A program made the position numbers and the translations under genes. Shown piece after piece: positions 42,248-50,232 of a DNA stretch of 64,000 bases; the first letter of the stretch is position 1; each line of letters starts with the position of its first letter. The notes under the pieces were generated by a model. The model worked only from the letters and a program-made list of their open reading frames with translations, was not told the DNA's origin and searched no databases. The DNA is taken from positions 186,001 to 250,000 of the forward strand of contig CAWDUT010000007.1 in assembly GCA_963805525.1 (NCBI GenBank), given 5' to 3'. This DNA comes from DASQFQ01 sp963805525. GTDB taxonomy: Bacteria > Actinomycetota > Thermoleophilia > Solirubrobacterales > Solirubrobacteraceae.

Positions 42248-43899
42248 GCATGTGGAAGGCGATTCCCGCGCTGCGGCGCCAGGCCGTCGAGGCCGGGGTG
42301 CTGGGCGCGTTCGTCGCCGCGGCGATCGCCGCGCAGGCGATCTTCCTCGCCGCCGCGGTGGCGGCGGGTGTCGACGGACGCGGCTGGGCCGCGGCCGCGC
42401 CGGCGGCGTGGGCGTTCCTGGTCGTCGTCGCGGGCCGGGCCGCTCTGACCTGGATCGCCGAGGTGCGCGGGCGCCGCGCCGCCGGCGCCGCGATGGCGGA
42501 CCTGCGCGCGCGCCTGGTCGGCACGACCCTCGCGGCGGGCGGCGCGGATCGCGGCGGCCGCCGCGCGGGCGAGCTCGCGGCGCTCGCCACCCAGGGCGGC
42601 GCGGCGGTCGAGCGCTGGGCGGGGCGGGTGCTGCCGCAGAGCGCGCTCGCGGCGATCGTGCCGGTCGTGGCGCTCGCGGTCATCGTCGCGCGCGACCCCC
42701 TGAGCGCCGCCCTGCTCCTGCCCACCCTGCCGCTGCTGATCGTCTTCCTCGTGCTCGCGGGCGGCGACGCGAAGCGCGTCTCCGATCAGCGGTTCGCCGC
42801 GATGTCGCTGCTCGGCGCCCACCTGCTCGACGTCACCCGCGGGCTGCCGGTGCTGCGCAGCCTCGGGCGCGCCGACGTGCAGCGCGAGCAGCTCGCCGTG
42901 GTGGGCGACGCCTATCGCCGCGCCACCGTCCGCACGCTGCGGTCGGCGTTCGTCAGCAGCTTCGCGCTCGAGTTCGTGGCGATGCTGGGGACGGCGCTCG
43001 TCGCGGTCGTCGCCGGCGTGCGGCTGGTGAACGGGACGATGGCGTTCGAGGACGCGCTCGTCGTCCTGCTTCTGGCGCCCGAGATCTACGGCCCGCTGCG
43101 GCGCGCGGGTGTCGAGTATCACGCGGCAGCCGACGCGCGGGCGACGCTGGCGCGGCTGCTAGAGGTCACGGGCGCGCCCGGACGGATCGTGCCCGGAGTG
43201 CCCGGCGGGGCCGTCGCCGACCCGGGCGCGGACGCGATCGTGCTGGAGCGGGTGACGGTCGGCACGGCGGACGGCGAGCGCATGCCGCTCGACGACCTGT
43301 CGCTCGAGCTCGTGCCGGGGGAGGCCACGGCGGTCGTCGGGGCGAGCGGCGCCGGCAAGTCGACCCTCCTGCGCGTCCTGCTCGGGCTCCAGCCGCTCCA
43401 CGGCGGCTCGGTGCGCTGCGGCGGCCTCGAGCTCGCGGCCATGGACCTCGACGCCTGGCGCACGCGGATCGCGTGGATGCCGCAGCGGCCGGTGCTGCTG
43501 CCGGCGACGCTCGCCGACAACCTGCGGCTGGCGGACGCCGGCGCCGACGACGAGCGGCTGTGGGCGGCGCTCTCCGCCGCCGGGCTCGGGTCGTGGGCGG
43601 CCGGCCTACCGGGCGGGCTCGCGGCCCGCATGGGGGAGGGCGGCGTCGCCGCGAGCGCCGGCGAGCGGCGCCGGCTCGCGCTGGCGCGCATCGCCCTGCG
43701 CGACCCGGCGCTCGTGCTCGTCGACGAGCCGACCGCCAACCTCGACGCCGTCACCGCGGAGCTCGTCTGCGATGCGCTCGAGCGCATCATCGCGGGCCGG
43801 ACGGCCGTGCTCGTCACCCACGACCCGGAGGTCGCGGCGCTCGCCACGCGCACCGTGACGCTGGCCGCCGGGCGGGAGGCGGAGGCGGTGCCCGCATGA
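42244..43899 (+). CDS. cydD: Cysteine/glutathione-type exporter subunit CydD
   Basis: A 551-residue ABC exporter half with six N-terminal membrane helices and a C-terminal ATPase. ATPase motifs: Walker A GASGAGKSTLLRVLLGLQ near residue 365, signature SAGERRRLALARIAL, Walker B VLVDEPTANLDA, and H-loop VTHDPEVAALA. CydDC is needed for assembling cytochrome bd by exporting thiols and binding haem. The GTG at 42244 overlaps the cydB stop; the ATG two codons later is an alternative. The partner cydC overlaps by four bases. Confidence 0.93.
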   Translation: MSMWKAIPALRRQAVEAGVLGAFVAAAIAAQAIFLAAAVAAGVDGRGWAAAAPAAWAFLVVVAGRAALTWIAEVRGRRAAGAAMADLRARLVGTTLAAGGADRGGRRAGELAALATQGGAAVERWAGRVLPQSALAAIVPVVALAVIVARDPLSAALLLPTLPLLIVFLVLAGGDAKRVSDQRFAAMSLLGAHLLDVTRGLPVLRSLGRADVQREQLAVVGDAYRRATVRTLRSAFVSSFALEFVAMLGTALVAVVAGVRLVNGTMAFEDALVVLLLAPEIYGPLRRAGVEYHAAADARATLARLLEVTGAPGRIVPGVPGGAVADPGADAIVLERVTVGTADGERMPLDDLSLELVPGEATAVVGASGAGKSTLLRVLLGLQPLHGGSVRCGGLELAAMDLDAWRTRIAWMPQRPVLLPATLADNLRLADAGADDERLWAALSAAGLGSWAAGLPGGLAARMGEGGVAASAGERRRLALARIALRDPALVLVDEPTANLDAVTAELVCDALERIIAGRTAVLVTHDPEVAALATRTVTLAAGREAEAVPA

Positions 43900-45533
43900 C
43901 CGGCGCCGGCACGCTGCGCGGCTGGTGGTCGAGCGCCGAGCGGAGGGAGCGATCCTCGCTCGCCCTCGCCATCGCCCTCGCGACGGCCGCCGCGCTCGCC
44001 ACTCCGGCGCTGCTGGGCCTCTCCGGCTATCTGCTCGCCCGCGCCGCCGAGCAGCCCGAGATCCTCACGCTCGCCGTCGCGATCGTCGGCGTCCGCTTCT
44101 TCGGCCTGCTGCGCGCCGCCGCCCGCTACGGCGAGCGGCTCGTGGTGCACGACCTCGCGCTCGGGCGCCTCTCCCGTGTCCGCGTGGCGGTGTTCGAAGC
44201 CCTGATCCCACGCGTGCCGGGCCGGCTCGGCGGCCGCACGTCGGCCGACGCGCTCGACGCGGTCGTCTCCGACGTCGACCGCCTCGCCGACCTGCCCGTG
44301 CGCGTGCTCGTACCGGCGGCGGCGAGCCTGCTGGCCGCGCTCGGGTGCGTCGCGGCCGCGACCCTCATCCTGCCCGCCGCGGGCGCGCTGCTCGCGCTCG
44401 TGCTCGCGGCGCAGGCCGCGTTCCTCGCGCTGCTCTCCGGCCGCGACGCCGGCCTCGGCGCGGCCGAGCGGTCGGACGCGCGCGGCGAGCTCTCGCGCGA
44501 GCTCGTGATCCTGCTCGACGCGGCCCCGGAACTGGTCGCCTGGGGCGCGGCGAACGCGCGCGCCGCACGGGTCGAGCGCGCCGGCCGCCGCGTCGACCGT
44601 CTCACCGCCGCCGCGGCGCGGGTCGCCTCGGCGGCAGGCGCGACGACGGTCCTCGCCGCCGGCGCCGGCGCGCTCGCCATGCTCGCCGTGGCGGCCCCCG
44701 CGGCAGCCGGCGGTCGCATCGGCGGCGTCATGGTCGCCGCGCTCGCGCTGCTCGCCCTCGGCGCCGCCGAGGTCGTGGGCGGCGCCGGCGACATCATGGT
44801 CGCGCGGCACGAGATCGCGGCCGCGTCCCAGCGGCTCGAGCGGCTCGTGGCCTCGCCGGAGGTGCCGAGCGGCAACGGCCGGCCGCGGGACGCGGGGATC
44901 GTGCTCCGCGGCCTCAGCGTCGAGCGGGAGGGCCGCCGCATCCTCGACCGGGTCGATCTCGACGTGAGACCCGGGGAGCGCGTGGCGCTGACCGGCGCGT
45001 CCGGCGTGGGCAAGTCGACGCTGGCGGACGTGCTCGCGGGCTTCACCGAGCCGAGCGCCGGGCAGGTCCAGGCCGGTGGCATCGAGCTCGAGCATGCTGA
45101 CGGCGCCGCGCTGCGCGAGACCGTCCGCTGGATCCCGCAAGACCCGCACATCTTCGCGACCACGATCGCGGCCAACATCCGCATCGCCGCTCCTGGCGCC
45201 GACGACGCCACGATCGAGGCGGCGCTGCGCGCCGTCGGGGCAGGCCCGTGGCTCGACGCGCTGCCCGACGGGCTCGAGACGCGCCTGGGCGAGTTCGGTG
45301 AGCGCTGCTCCGGCGGGGAGCGCCAGCGCGTCGGCCTGGCGCGCGCCTATCTCTGCGGCGGTGGGCTGGTCATCCTCGACGAGCCCGCGAGCCATCTCCC
45401 GCACGGCGAGGCGCTCCAAGCGCTCTCCGCCGTGATCGACGCGGAACCCGGCCGAGGGGCGCTGCTGATCACCCACCGTCGCGAGGAGGCGGCGCTGACC
45501 GGGCGCGAGATCAGGCTCGGCGCCGCTCCGTAG
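43896..45533 (+). CDS. cydC: Cysteine/glutathione-type exporter subunit CydC
   Basis: A 545-residue ABC exporter half. The N-terminal LLGLSGYLLARAAEQPEIL is typical of CydC. The ATPase has Walker A GASGVGKSTLADVLAGF near residue 369, PQDPHIFATTIAANIRIA as Q-loop region, CSGGERQRVGLARAYL as signature, and VILDEPASHLPHG as Walker B and D-loop. It forms the heterodimer with CydD. It is the last gene of the pnt-cyd run. The element TCCGTAGT just at its stop belongs to the next promoter. Confidence 0.93.
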   Translation: MTGAGTLRGWWSSAERRERSSLALAIALATAAALATPALLGLSGYLLARAAEQPEILTLAVAIVGVRFFGLLRAAARYGERLVVHDLALGRLSRVRVAVFEALIPRVPGRLGGRTSADALDAVVSDVDRLADLPVRVLVPAAASLLAALGCVAAATLILPAAGALLALVLAAQAAFLALLSGRDAGLGAAERSDARGELSRELVILLDAAPELVAWGAANARAARVERAGRRVDRLTAAAARVASAAGATTVLAAGAGALAMLAVAAPAAAGGRIGGVMVAALALLALGAAEVVGGAGDIMVARHEIAAASQRLERLVASPEVPSGNGRPRDAGIVLRGLSVEREGRRILDRVDLDVRPGERVALTGASGVGKSTLADVLAGFTEPSAGQVQAGGIELEHADGAALRETVRWIPQDPHIFATTIAANIRIAAPGADDATIEAALRAVGAGPWLDALPDGLETRLGEFGERCSGGERQRVGLARAYLCGGGLVILDEPASHLPHGEALQALSAVIDAEPGRGALLITHRREEAALTGREIRLGAAP

Positions 45534-45622
45534 TCCGCCGCTCCCGTGCGCGGCCCAACCCTGATGGTGGGGTCGTGAAGACCACCTAGCGTCGGTCGCC
45601 CCCACTGGAGAGAGAAGGAAGC
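45527..45622 (+). promoter_or_regulatory. Promoter of the small cysteine-containing gene
   Basis: TCCGTAGT (45527-45534) is centred about 68 bases upstream of the predicted start and overlaps the cydC stop codon. TGATGG (45562-45567), 19 bases and TAGCGT (45587-45592) predict a start near 45599. The leader of about 24 bases carries GAGAGAAGGAAG before the ATG at 45623. The -35/-10 elements are identical to those before the CBS gene at 22407. Confidence 0.6.
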
Positions 45623-46099
45623 ATGCGAGCGCCGGCGGTATCTGAGCGGCATGTCCCGCTGCTCTGCGGTTCCTGCCAGGAACCGACGAGCCGTCAGGAA
45701 GTGATGTGCTGGAGCTGCGGCGCCCGGGTTCGGAGCTCTGCGCTGTGCGGGGGGTCCTCCCGCAGCCAGAGGATGCGACGGGGACCGCACCGAGGGCTGC
45801 CAAGGCACCCTCCGCACGCGAAGCGATCGCCCCGCTGCGGCTCCGCAAGCTGGCGACCGATCGCAATCCGGCCCCACACGCACCGGATCACCGCATCGGG
45901 GCCCACCCGCGCCGATGATCACGCACGCTGGCAGCGCGAACGTGCCGACGCCCGAAGCCAGACCGAAGACGTGACGCGAGAGCTGGCGGCCGCCATCGAG
46001 GTTGGCGAGACCGGCTATCGCCGGCTCCGCCGGGACCTCGATGCCTACGGCACCCGCCTCGACGCGGTGCGGACGAGGCTGGTACCGGCCCTGGCCTGA
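45623..46099 (+). CDS. Cysteine-containing small protein, possibly frameshifted
   Basis: The frame gives 158 residues. The start has LLCGSCQEPTS and CWSCGARV, a possible zinc ribbon of two C-x2-C knuckles. The end (RERADARSQTEDVTRELAAA, then RRDLDAYGTRLDAVRTRL) is a helical domain. The middle, about residues 45-95, is Arg/His/Pro-rich and unlike protein, whereas another frame over 45706-45918 reads better (ATGTAPRAAKAPSAREAIAP). Two compensating frameshifts, or sequence errors, are possible. The strong promoter and ribosome-binding site support a real gene. No family recognised. Confidence 0.45.
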   Translation: MRAPAVSERHVPLLCGSCQEPTSRQEVMCWSCGARVRSSALCGGSSRSQRMRRGPHRGLPRHPPHAKRSPRCGSASWRPIAIRPHTHRITASGPTRADDHARWQRERADARSQTEDVTRELAAAIEVGETGYRRLRRDLDAYGTRLDAVRTRLVPALA

Positions 46100-46279
46100 G
46101 ACGGACAGCGCAGGCGTGGAGCCTGATCCAAGGCCGACCGACCCGATGGTCTAGCATCGTTGGTGGCTTCGCCTCAACCCCTCGGCGAATCCGTGCAGGG
46201 CCCGGCTCCAACTCTTGGCTGGCCAGTGCGCACGACCCTCAGCGGGCTACGTGCGTCACCTCTCCCGTGGGAGCCAGCC

Positions 46280-46537
46280 ATGCGCTCAGTCCTCGAAGCA
46301 GCCGCCGTCATCACCGCCGGAACTCCTGCCGGCGATGGACCCCAGCTCCCTCCACGGCTCTTCAGCCTGCGGTGCTCTGATGTCCATCCCGTCCACTGCG
46401 ATGTCGTGCAGGGCGCATCGAGTCCGCGCGAGCTCGTCGAATGGGCGTGTGCCCATGGCGCGAGCGCCCATGGATTCACCCCTGCGTGGTACAGCCCGGA
46501 GCAGGTCGCCTCGATGGCCTCCGCGGTCACCGACTGA
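46280..46537 (+). CDS. DUF1059-like small protein
   Basis: An 85-residue protein whose C-terminal 58 residues match small DUF1059-type proteins: FSLRCSDVHPVHCDVVQG, then RELVEWACAHGASAHGFTP and WYSPEQVASMA. The conserved C-x-D-x4-C and CAHGAxxHGF patterns are clear; the cysteines may bind metal. The start is uncertain: ATG at 46280 gives MRSVLEAAAVITAGTPAGDG before the domain, while a GTG at 46160 with TAGCAT five bases upstream would add 40 less protein-like residues. Function unknown. Confidence 0.6.
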   Translation: MRSVLEAAAVITAGTPAGDGPQLPPRLFSLRCSDVHPVHCDVVQGASSPRELVEWACAHGASAHGFTPAWYSPEQVASMASAVTD

Positions 46538-46583
46538 GGCTTCGCACTCACGTGCACACGATCGGCGAGCGCGGGCCGGAGAG

Positions 46584-47201
46584 CTACGCGCTCGGGGCCG
46601 GCACGCCGGTCCCGGGCTCGCGCGGGAGCATCCGGTGTCCGTCGACGATGGCAGTGGCGAGATCGATCAGCTTCCGGTTGTCGATCCGCGAGCGATCGCG
46701 CAGCATCTCGAATGCGCTTGCCTCGTCGATGGAGTGGCGCTCCATGAGGATGCCCTTCGCGCGCTCGATCAGGGCACGCCGCCCGAATGCGCCCTGGAGG
46801 GCGTGAAATTCCGCGAAGCGCTGCAGCACGATGTCGATCGAGCTCTGCCACTCGCCGGTGTCCGTATCGCTGATGTGGGCGAACACGCCGCGCCGGGATG
46901 CCTGCTTGACGAACTCCGGGTCGCGGTCATGGAGCAGCACGATCACCGGGCAGGACGCTTCGCGGACGATCTGGTCGATCAGGTCGAGGGCGTGCGCGGA
47001 ACTGTCGCCGAGCCCGACGAGCGCCACGTCCGGTCGTTCCCTGGCAGTGGCGGAACCGACGTCTTCCACGTCGATCTCACGTGCGATGACCTCGTGTCCG
47101 AGTCCGACGACGACCGCCGCGACGAGCGCCAGGCGGTCCCTCCGCTCGTTCGCGATCAGGACGCGAAGGTGCTCGGTCTCAGTGGCGACGTGCGGCTGCA
47201 T
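46584..47201 (-). CDS. ANTAR-domain regulator with degenerate receiver
   Basis: A 205-residue protein. Residues of about 10-125 form a receiver-like fold, but the phosphorylation site is lost: VALVGLGDSSAHALD has Gly where the acceptor Asp should stand, and the acidic pair is replaced by ANERRD. Residues of about 135-195 are an ANTAR RNA-binding domain (ALIERAKGILMERHSIDEAS, then AFEMLRDRSRIDNRKLIDLA). ANTAR proteins bind paired hairpins in nascent RNA and prevent termination. With a degenerate receiver, control is likely not by phosphorylation. Target RNA unknown. Confidence 0.87.
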   Translation of the reverse strand: MQPHVATETEHLRVLIANERRDRLALVAAVVVGLGHEVIAREIDVEDVGSATARERPDVALVGLGDSSAHALDLIDQIVREASCPVIVLLHDRDPEFVKQASRRGVFAHISDTDTGEWQSSIDIVLQRFAEFHALQGAFGRRALIERAKGILMERHSIDEASAFEMLRDRSRIDNRKLIDLATAIVDGHRMLPREPGTGVPAPSA

Positions 47202-47386
47202 CCTGAGATGAGGCTACCTCGGGGCGATCCCCGGCAAAGGAGCCGGCCCAGAGCGGAAGGGTCTATGGTGGGTGTCGTCCGCTCCGATCCCCGGCGGACA
47301 CCGAAGTTTCCGGCTCCATCACTCCGGCCGGCGTGGAAGTGCCGACCTCAGCGGTCGGTTGACATGCCCGCCCCGAAGGAGCCCTC

Positions 47387-48019
47387 ATGAATACGAAGTT
47401 CCTCACGTACGCAGGGATCGCGGCCAGCGTGCTCCTGATCGCCTTCGGTATCGGCATGGTTGCCACCGGCCTCAGCGCGCGGAGCACCGTGCACGACAAC
47501 CTCGCCCAGGAGCAGATCAAGGGCACCCCCGACATGACGCCGACTGGTATCGCGGCCGCCGTGAAGGAGAGCAAGCTGACCGGGATCACCCTGCCCACGT
47601 GCTCGGTGGCAAACCAACCGGTCGACGACGGTGCCAGCGCCAAGTGCTTCGCGAGCTACATGCGGATCCACGCGCTCGAGGCGACCGGCGGCCGCACCTA
47701 CTCCCAGATGGGCCAGTACCTGACCGCGGACGGCAAGGAGACCAGCGACAAGGCAAAGGCCGGCACCGATCCCAAGACCGGGCAGCCGCTTCCCAACGGG
47801 GCGCGCAACCTGTGGGTCACCGAGACCGCACTCGGGACGGCGCTGAACACGTCGTACTTCGCGTCGAGCGTCGGACTGTTCGCGATCATCGTCGGCATCG
47901 CCCTGCTGCTGATCGGCATCGGGCTGCTCGTTCTCACGGTGCGCTGGATCCGCGAGCCGAAGCCCGCCGCTGCCACGTCGTCGACGCCCGCGGCCCCGGT
48001 CGCGCCGGTGCCGGCATGA
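47387..48019 (+). CDS. Membrane protein with two transmembrane helices
   Basis: A 210-residue protein. One helix is near the N-terminus (YAGIAASVLLIAFGIGMVATG), an extracytoplasmic segment of about 130 residues contains two cysteines (LPTCSVAN and AKCFASYM) that could form a disulphide, and a second helix (VGLFAIIVGIALLLIGIGLL) is followed by a Pro/Ala-rich tail. Related actinobacterial proteins are annotated as hypothetical. AAGGAG precedes the ATG. Its stop overlaps the alcohol dehydrogenase start, so the two are coupled. Confidence 0.7.
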   Translation: MNTKFLTYAGIAASVLLIAFGIGMVATGLSARSTVHDNLAQEQIKGTPDMTPTGIAAAVKESKLTGITLPTCSVANQPVDDGASAKCFASYMRIHALEATGGRTYSQMGQYLTADGKETSDKAKAGTDPKTGQPLPNGARNLWVTETALGTALNTSYFASSVGLFAIIVGIALLLIGIGLLVLTVRWIREPKPAAATSSTPAAPVAPVPA

Positions 48020-49107
48020 GGGCCCTCGTCTATCACGGTCCCGGCGAGCGCGCCTGGGACACCGTCCCGGATCCCGTGATCGTGGATCCGACCGATGCCG
48101 TCGTCCGGATCGACACCTCGACGATCTGCGGCAGCGATCTGCACATCCTCAAAGGCGATGTCCCGGAGACCCCTCCGGGCACCGTCCTCGGCCACGAGGC
48201 GGTCGGGACCGTCGAGGCGGTCGGTGCCGGAGTGACCACCGTCGCTGCGGGCGACCGCGTGCTGGTGTCGTGTATCAGCGCGTGCGGGCGTTGCCGCTTC
48301 TGCAAGGAGGCCCATTACGGGCAGTGCCTCGGCGGCGGCGGCTGGATCCTCGGGCACACGATCGATGGGCTGCAGGCCGAGTACGCGCGGACGCCGTTCG
48401 CGGATACCTCGCTCTACAAGCTCCCCGACGCGATGACCGACGAGCAGGTGCTCTTCCTCGCCGACATCCTCCCGACCTCCTACGAGGTCGGGGTGCTGAA
48501 CGGCGCAGTGGGCCCCGGCGACGTGTTGGCGATCGTGGGCGCCGGGCCGATCGGCCTCGCGGCGGTGCTCACCGCCGGACTGCTCTCGCCGAGCCGGATC
48601 GCGGTCATCGACCTCGACGACGGCCGGCTCGCGCGGGCCCGGGAGTTCGGTGCCGACGTCACCATCAACAACGGCACCGAGGATGCCGTCGCCCGGATCA
48701 TGGAGCTGACGGACGGGATGGGTGCGGACGCCGCGCTCGAAGCGGTCGGCATCGCCGCGACGTTCGAGCTCGCCGCCGAGTTGATCCGGCCTGGCGGCCA
48801 TGTGGCGAACATCGGCGTTCACGGGCACTCCGCCTGCCTCCACCTCGAGACGATGTGGAGCCGCAACGTCACGATCACGACCGGGCTCGTGGACACGTTC
48901 ACGATCCCGCAGCTCATGCGGCTCGTAGCGCAGGGACGCCTGGACCCGACGGTCCTCGCCACCCACCGCTACGCGCTGGGCGACACGATGGCCGCCTACG
49001 ACACCTTCGCCAATGCGGGGACGACCGGCGCGCTGAAGGTCGTCCTCCAGGGCGCGGGCGTCACGCACACCGAGCCCGTCGAGGAAGCGGTGCTGTTGAC
49101 CAGCTGA
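48016..49107 (+). CDS. Zinc-dependent medium-chain alcohol dehydrogenase
   Basis: A 363-residue MDR enzyme. ICGSDLHILKGDVPETPPGT carries the catalytic zinc Cys, LGHEAVGTVEAVGAGV the catalytic His/Glu, and ACGRCRFCKEAHYGQC the four-Cys structural zinc site. The NAD-binding region LAIVGAGPIGLAAVLTAGLL is followed by VIDLDDGRLARAREFGAD; the Asp after the second strand favours NAD over NADP. The sequence type is near the threonine/sorbitol or isopropanol-like alcohol dehydrogenases of actinobacteria. ATGA overlap with the membrane protein gene. Substrate unknown. Confidence 0.92.
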   Translation: MRALVYHGPGERAWDTVPDPVIVDPTDAVVRIDTSTICGSDLHILKGDVPETPPGTVLGHEAVGTVEAVGAGVTTVAAGDRVLVSCISACGRCRFCKEAHYGQCLGGGGWILGHTIDGLQAEYARTPFADTSLYKLPDAMTDEQVLFLADILPTSYEVGVLNGAVGPGDVLAIVGAGPIGLAAVLTAGLLSPSRIAVIDLDDGRLARAREFGADVTINNGTEDAVARIMELTDGMGADAALEAVGIAATFELAAELIRPGGHVANIGVHGHSACLHLETMWSRNVTITTGLVDTFTIPQLMRLVAQGRLDPTVLATHRYALGDTMAAYDTFANAGTTGALKVVLQGAGVTHTEPVEEAVLLTS

Positions 49108-49508
49108 GCCCGGGCCGCCGCCGTGGCGCGCTCGAAGCCCGGGTTGCCGCGGCGACGGTTCGCCTCAGCTCCGCTCGCTCTCCGAAACAGGGATTCCTGT
49201 TAAATGAGACAGGACGGTTCACGGGCCGGTCGCGACCCAGAAGAAGTCGTCGCCGCTGAGCACGCGTTCGCGCTTGTAGAAGCCTGAGTTGGTACCGCCT
49301 TGATGCGTTGCTCGCGTGTGCGCACACCACCGAACGCGGTAACGCGGGCGCGGGGGGGTGCCCACGCCCCCTTCGCGGACAAGCACGCCCCATTGCGAGC
49401 GGCACCGCCGGGCGGAAGGCTTCGGTTGATGACCATCCGCGCCCTCAGCGCGCGCCTGGCCTTAGCACCTGCGGAAGCACAAGGACGCCAACCGAACGAA
49501 GGGAAGCA
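49108..49508. other. 400-base stretch without a clear gene; short coding remnant and inverted repeat
   Basis: No convincing full gene. On the minus strand, 49219-49300 reads a protein-like ending, GGTNSGFYKRERVLSGDDFF then WVATGP and TGA, which looks like the C-terminal remnant of a lost gene. Next to it AACAGG-GATT-CCTGTT (49186-49201) is a perfect inverted repeat in a locally AT-richer patch. Further on, 49350-49372 is a very G/C-biased hairpin-prone run. The last 60 bases are the leader of the next gene with a GAAGGGAAG ribosome-binding site. Confidence 0.45.
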
Positions 49509-49970
49509 ATGACGGACACAGCACTTGACGAGCTCGGCCCGGTTGACTACGTCGTGGTCGAGTTTCCAGCCGGCGCGCAGAACTTCACCGGTGAGATGGC
49601 GGCGGAGTTGCTCAGGCTCGTCGACGCCGGAACGATCCGCGTCATCGACGTGCTGATCCTCGACAAGAACGAGGACGGCTCGGTCGACGCCACCGAGCTG
49701 TCGGATATCGAGGAGCTCGGAGAGCTGCAGTCGATCGAGGCTGAGCTGGCGGAGCTGCTGGCCGCCGAGGACGTCGAGCATCTCGCCGCCGCCATGGACC
49801 CCGGCAGCACGGCCGGCGTGCTCATCTTCGAGAACCTCTGGGCCGCGCCGTTCGCCTCGGCCGCGCGACGCTCGGGAGGCCAGCTCATCGCCAACGGACG
49901 GATCCCGATCCAGGCGATCATCGCCTCGATCGAGGCCGACCCGGTCGGCGCGACCACCGAAGGAGACTGA
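49509..49970 (+). CDS. DUF6325/DUF1269-like protein
   Basis: A 153-residue protein beginning LGPVDYVVVEFPAGAQNFTG, with VDAGTIRVIDVLILDKNEDG, an acidic stretch rich in Glu and Leu, and VLIFENLWAAPFASAARRSG. This layout is that of actinobacterial DUF6325 proteins, related to DUF1269, of unknown function and usually followed by a tiny basic protein as here. The N-terminal strand-helix pattern is ferredoxin-like. GAAGGGAAGCA precedes the ATG. Co-transcribed with the next small gene. Confidence 0.8.
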   Translation: MTDTALDELGPVDYVVVEFPAGAQNFTGEMAAELLRLVDAGTIRVIDVLILDKNEDGSVDATELSDIEELGELQSIEAELAELLAAEDVEHLAAAMDPGSTAGVLIFENLWAAPFASAARRSGGQLIANGRIPIQAIIASIEADPVGATTEGD

Positions 49971-49971
49971 A

Positions 49972-50148
49972 ATGCCGCTCAGAGCAGCCCGTGTCGGACG
50001 TGTCGGTGTCATCGGCCACCCGGTGGCCAAGACCGCGGTGGTGGCCAAGGCCGTCAGTCCCGGCCCCTCGCCCGTGGCGAAGACCGCCGTGGTAGCCGCG
50101 GCCGTCACCCCGGGCCGGGGCGTCGGCCGGCGCCGGCGGCGCATCTGA
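49972..50148 (+). CDS. Tiny repeat protein, 58 residues
   Basis: The frame reads MPLRAARVGRVGVIG and then two near-copies, HPVAKTAVVAKAV and SPVAKTAVVAAAV, ending in a basic GRRRRRI tail. AAGGAGAC precedes the ATG, and it begins one base after the preceding stop. It ends just before a perfect terminator hairpin. A peptide of this kind commonly follows DUF6325-like genes. The repeated part may form an amphipathic helix; function unknown. Confidence 0.6.
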   Translation: MPLRAARVGRVGVIGHPVAKTAVVAKAVSPGPSPVAKTAVVAAAVTPGRGVGRRRRRI

Positions 50149-50171
50149 CCGGAGCCGAATGGCCCCGCTTC

Positions 50172-50203
50172 ACGGAAGCCGCCTCTCGCCAGGCGGCTTC
50201 CGT
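50172..50203. terminator. Bidirectional hairpin terminator
   Basis: ACGGAAGCCGCC (50172-50183) and GGCGGCTTCCGT (50192-50203) form a perfect 12-base-pair stem with an eight-base loop. It lies between the convergent small repeat gene and the sulfatase gene. There is no strong U-tract on either side, as is common in high-GC actinobacteria. Confidence 0.85.
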
Positions 50204-50232
50204 GCTTACGGGGTCGCGTTCGAGCCGCCGCG

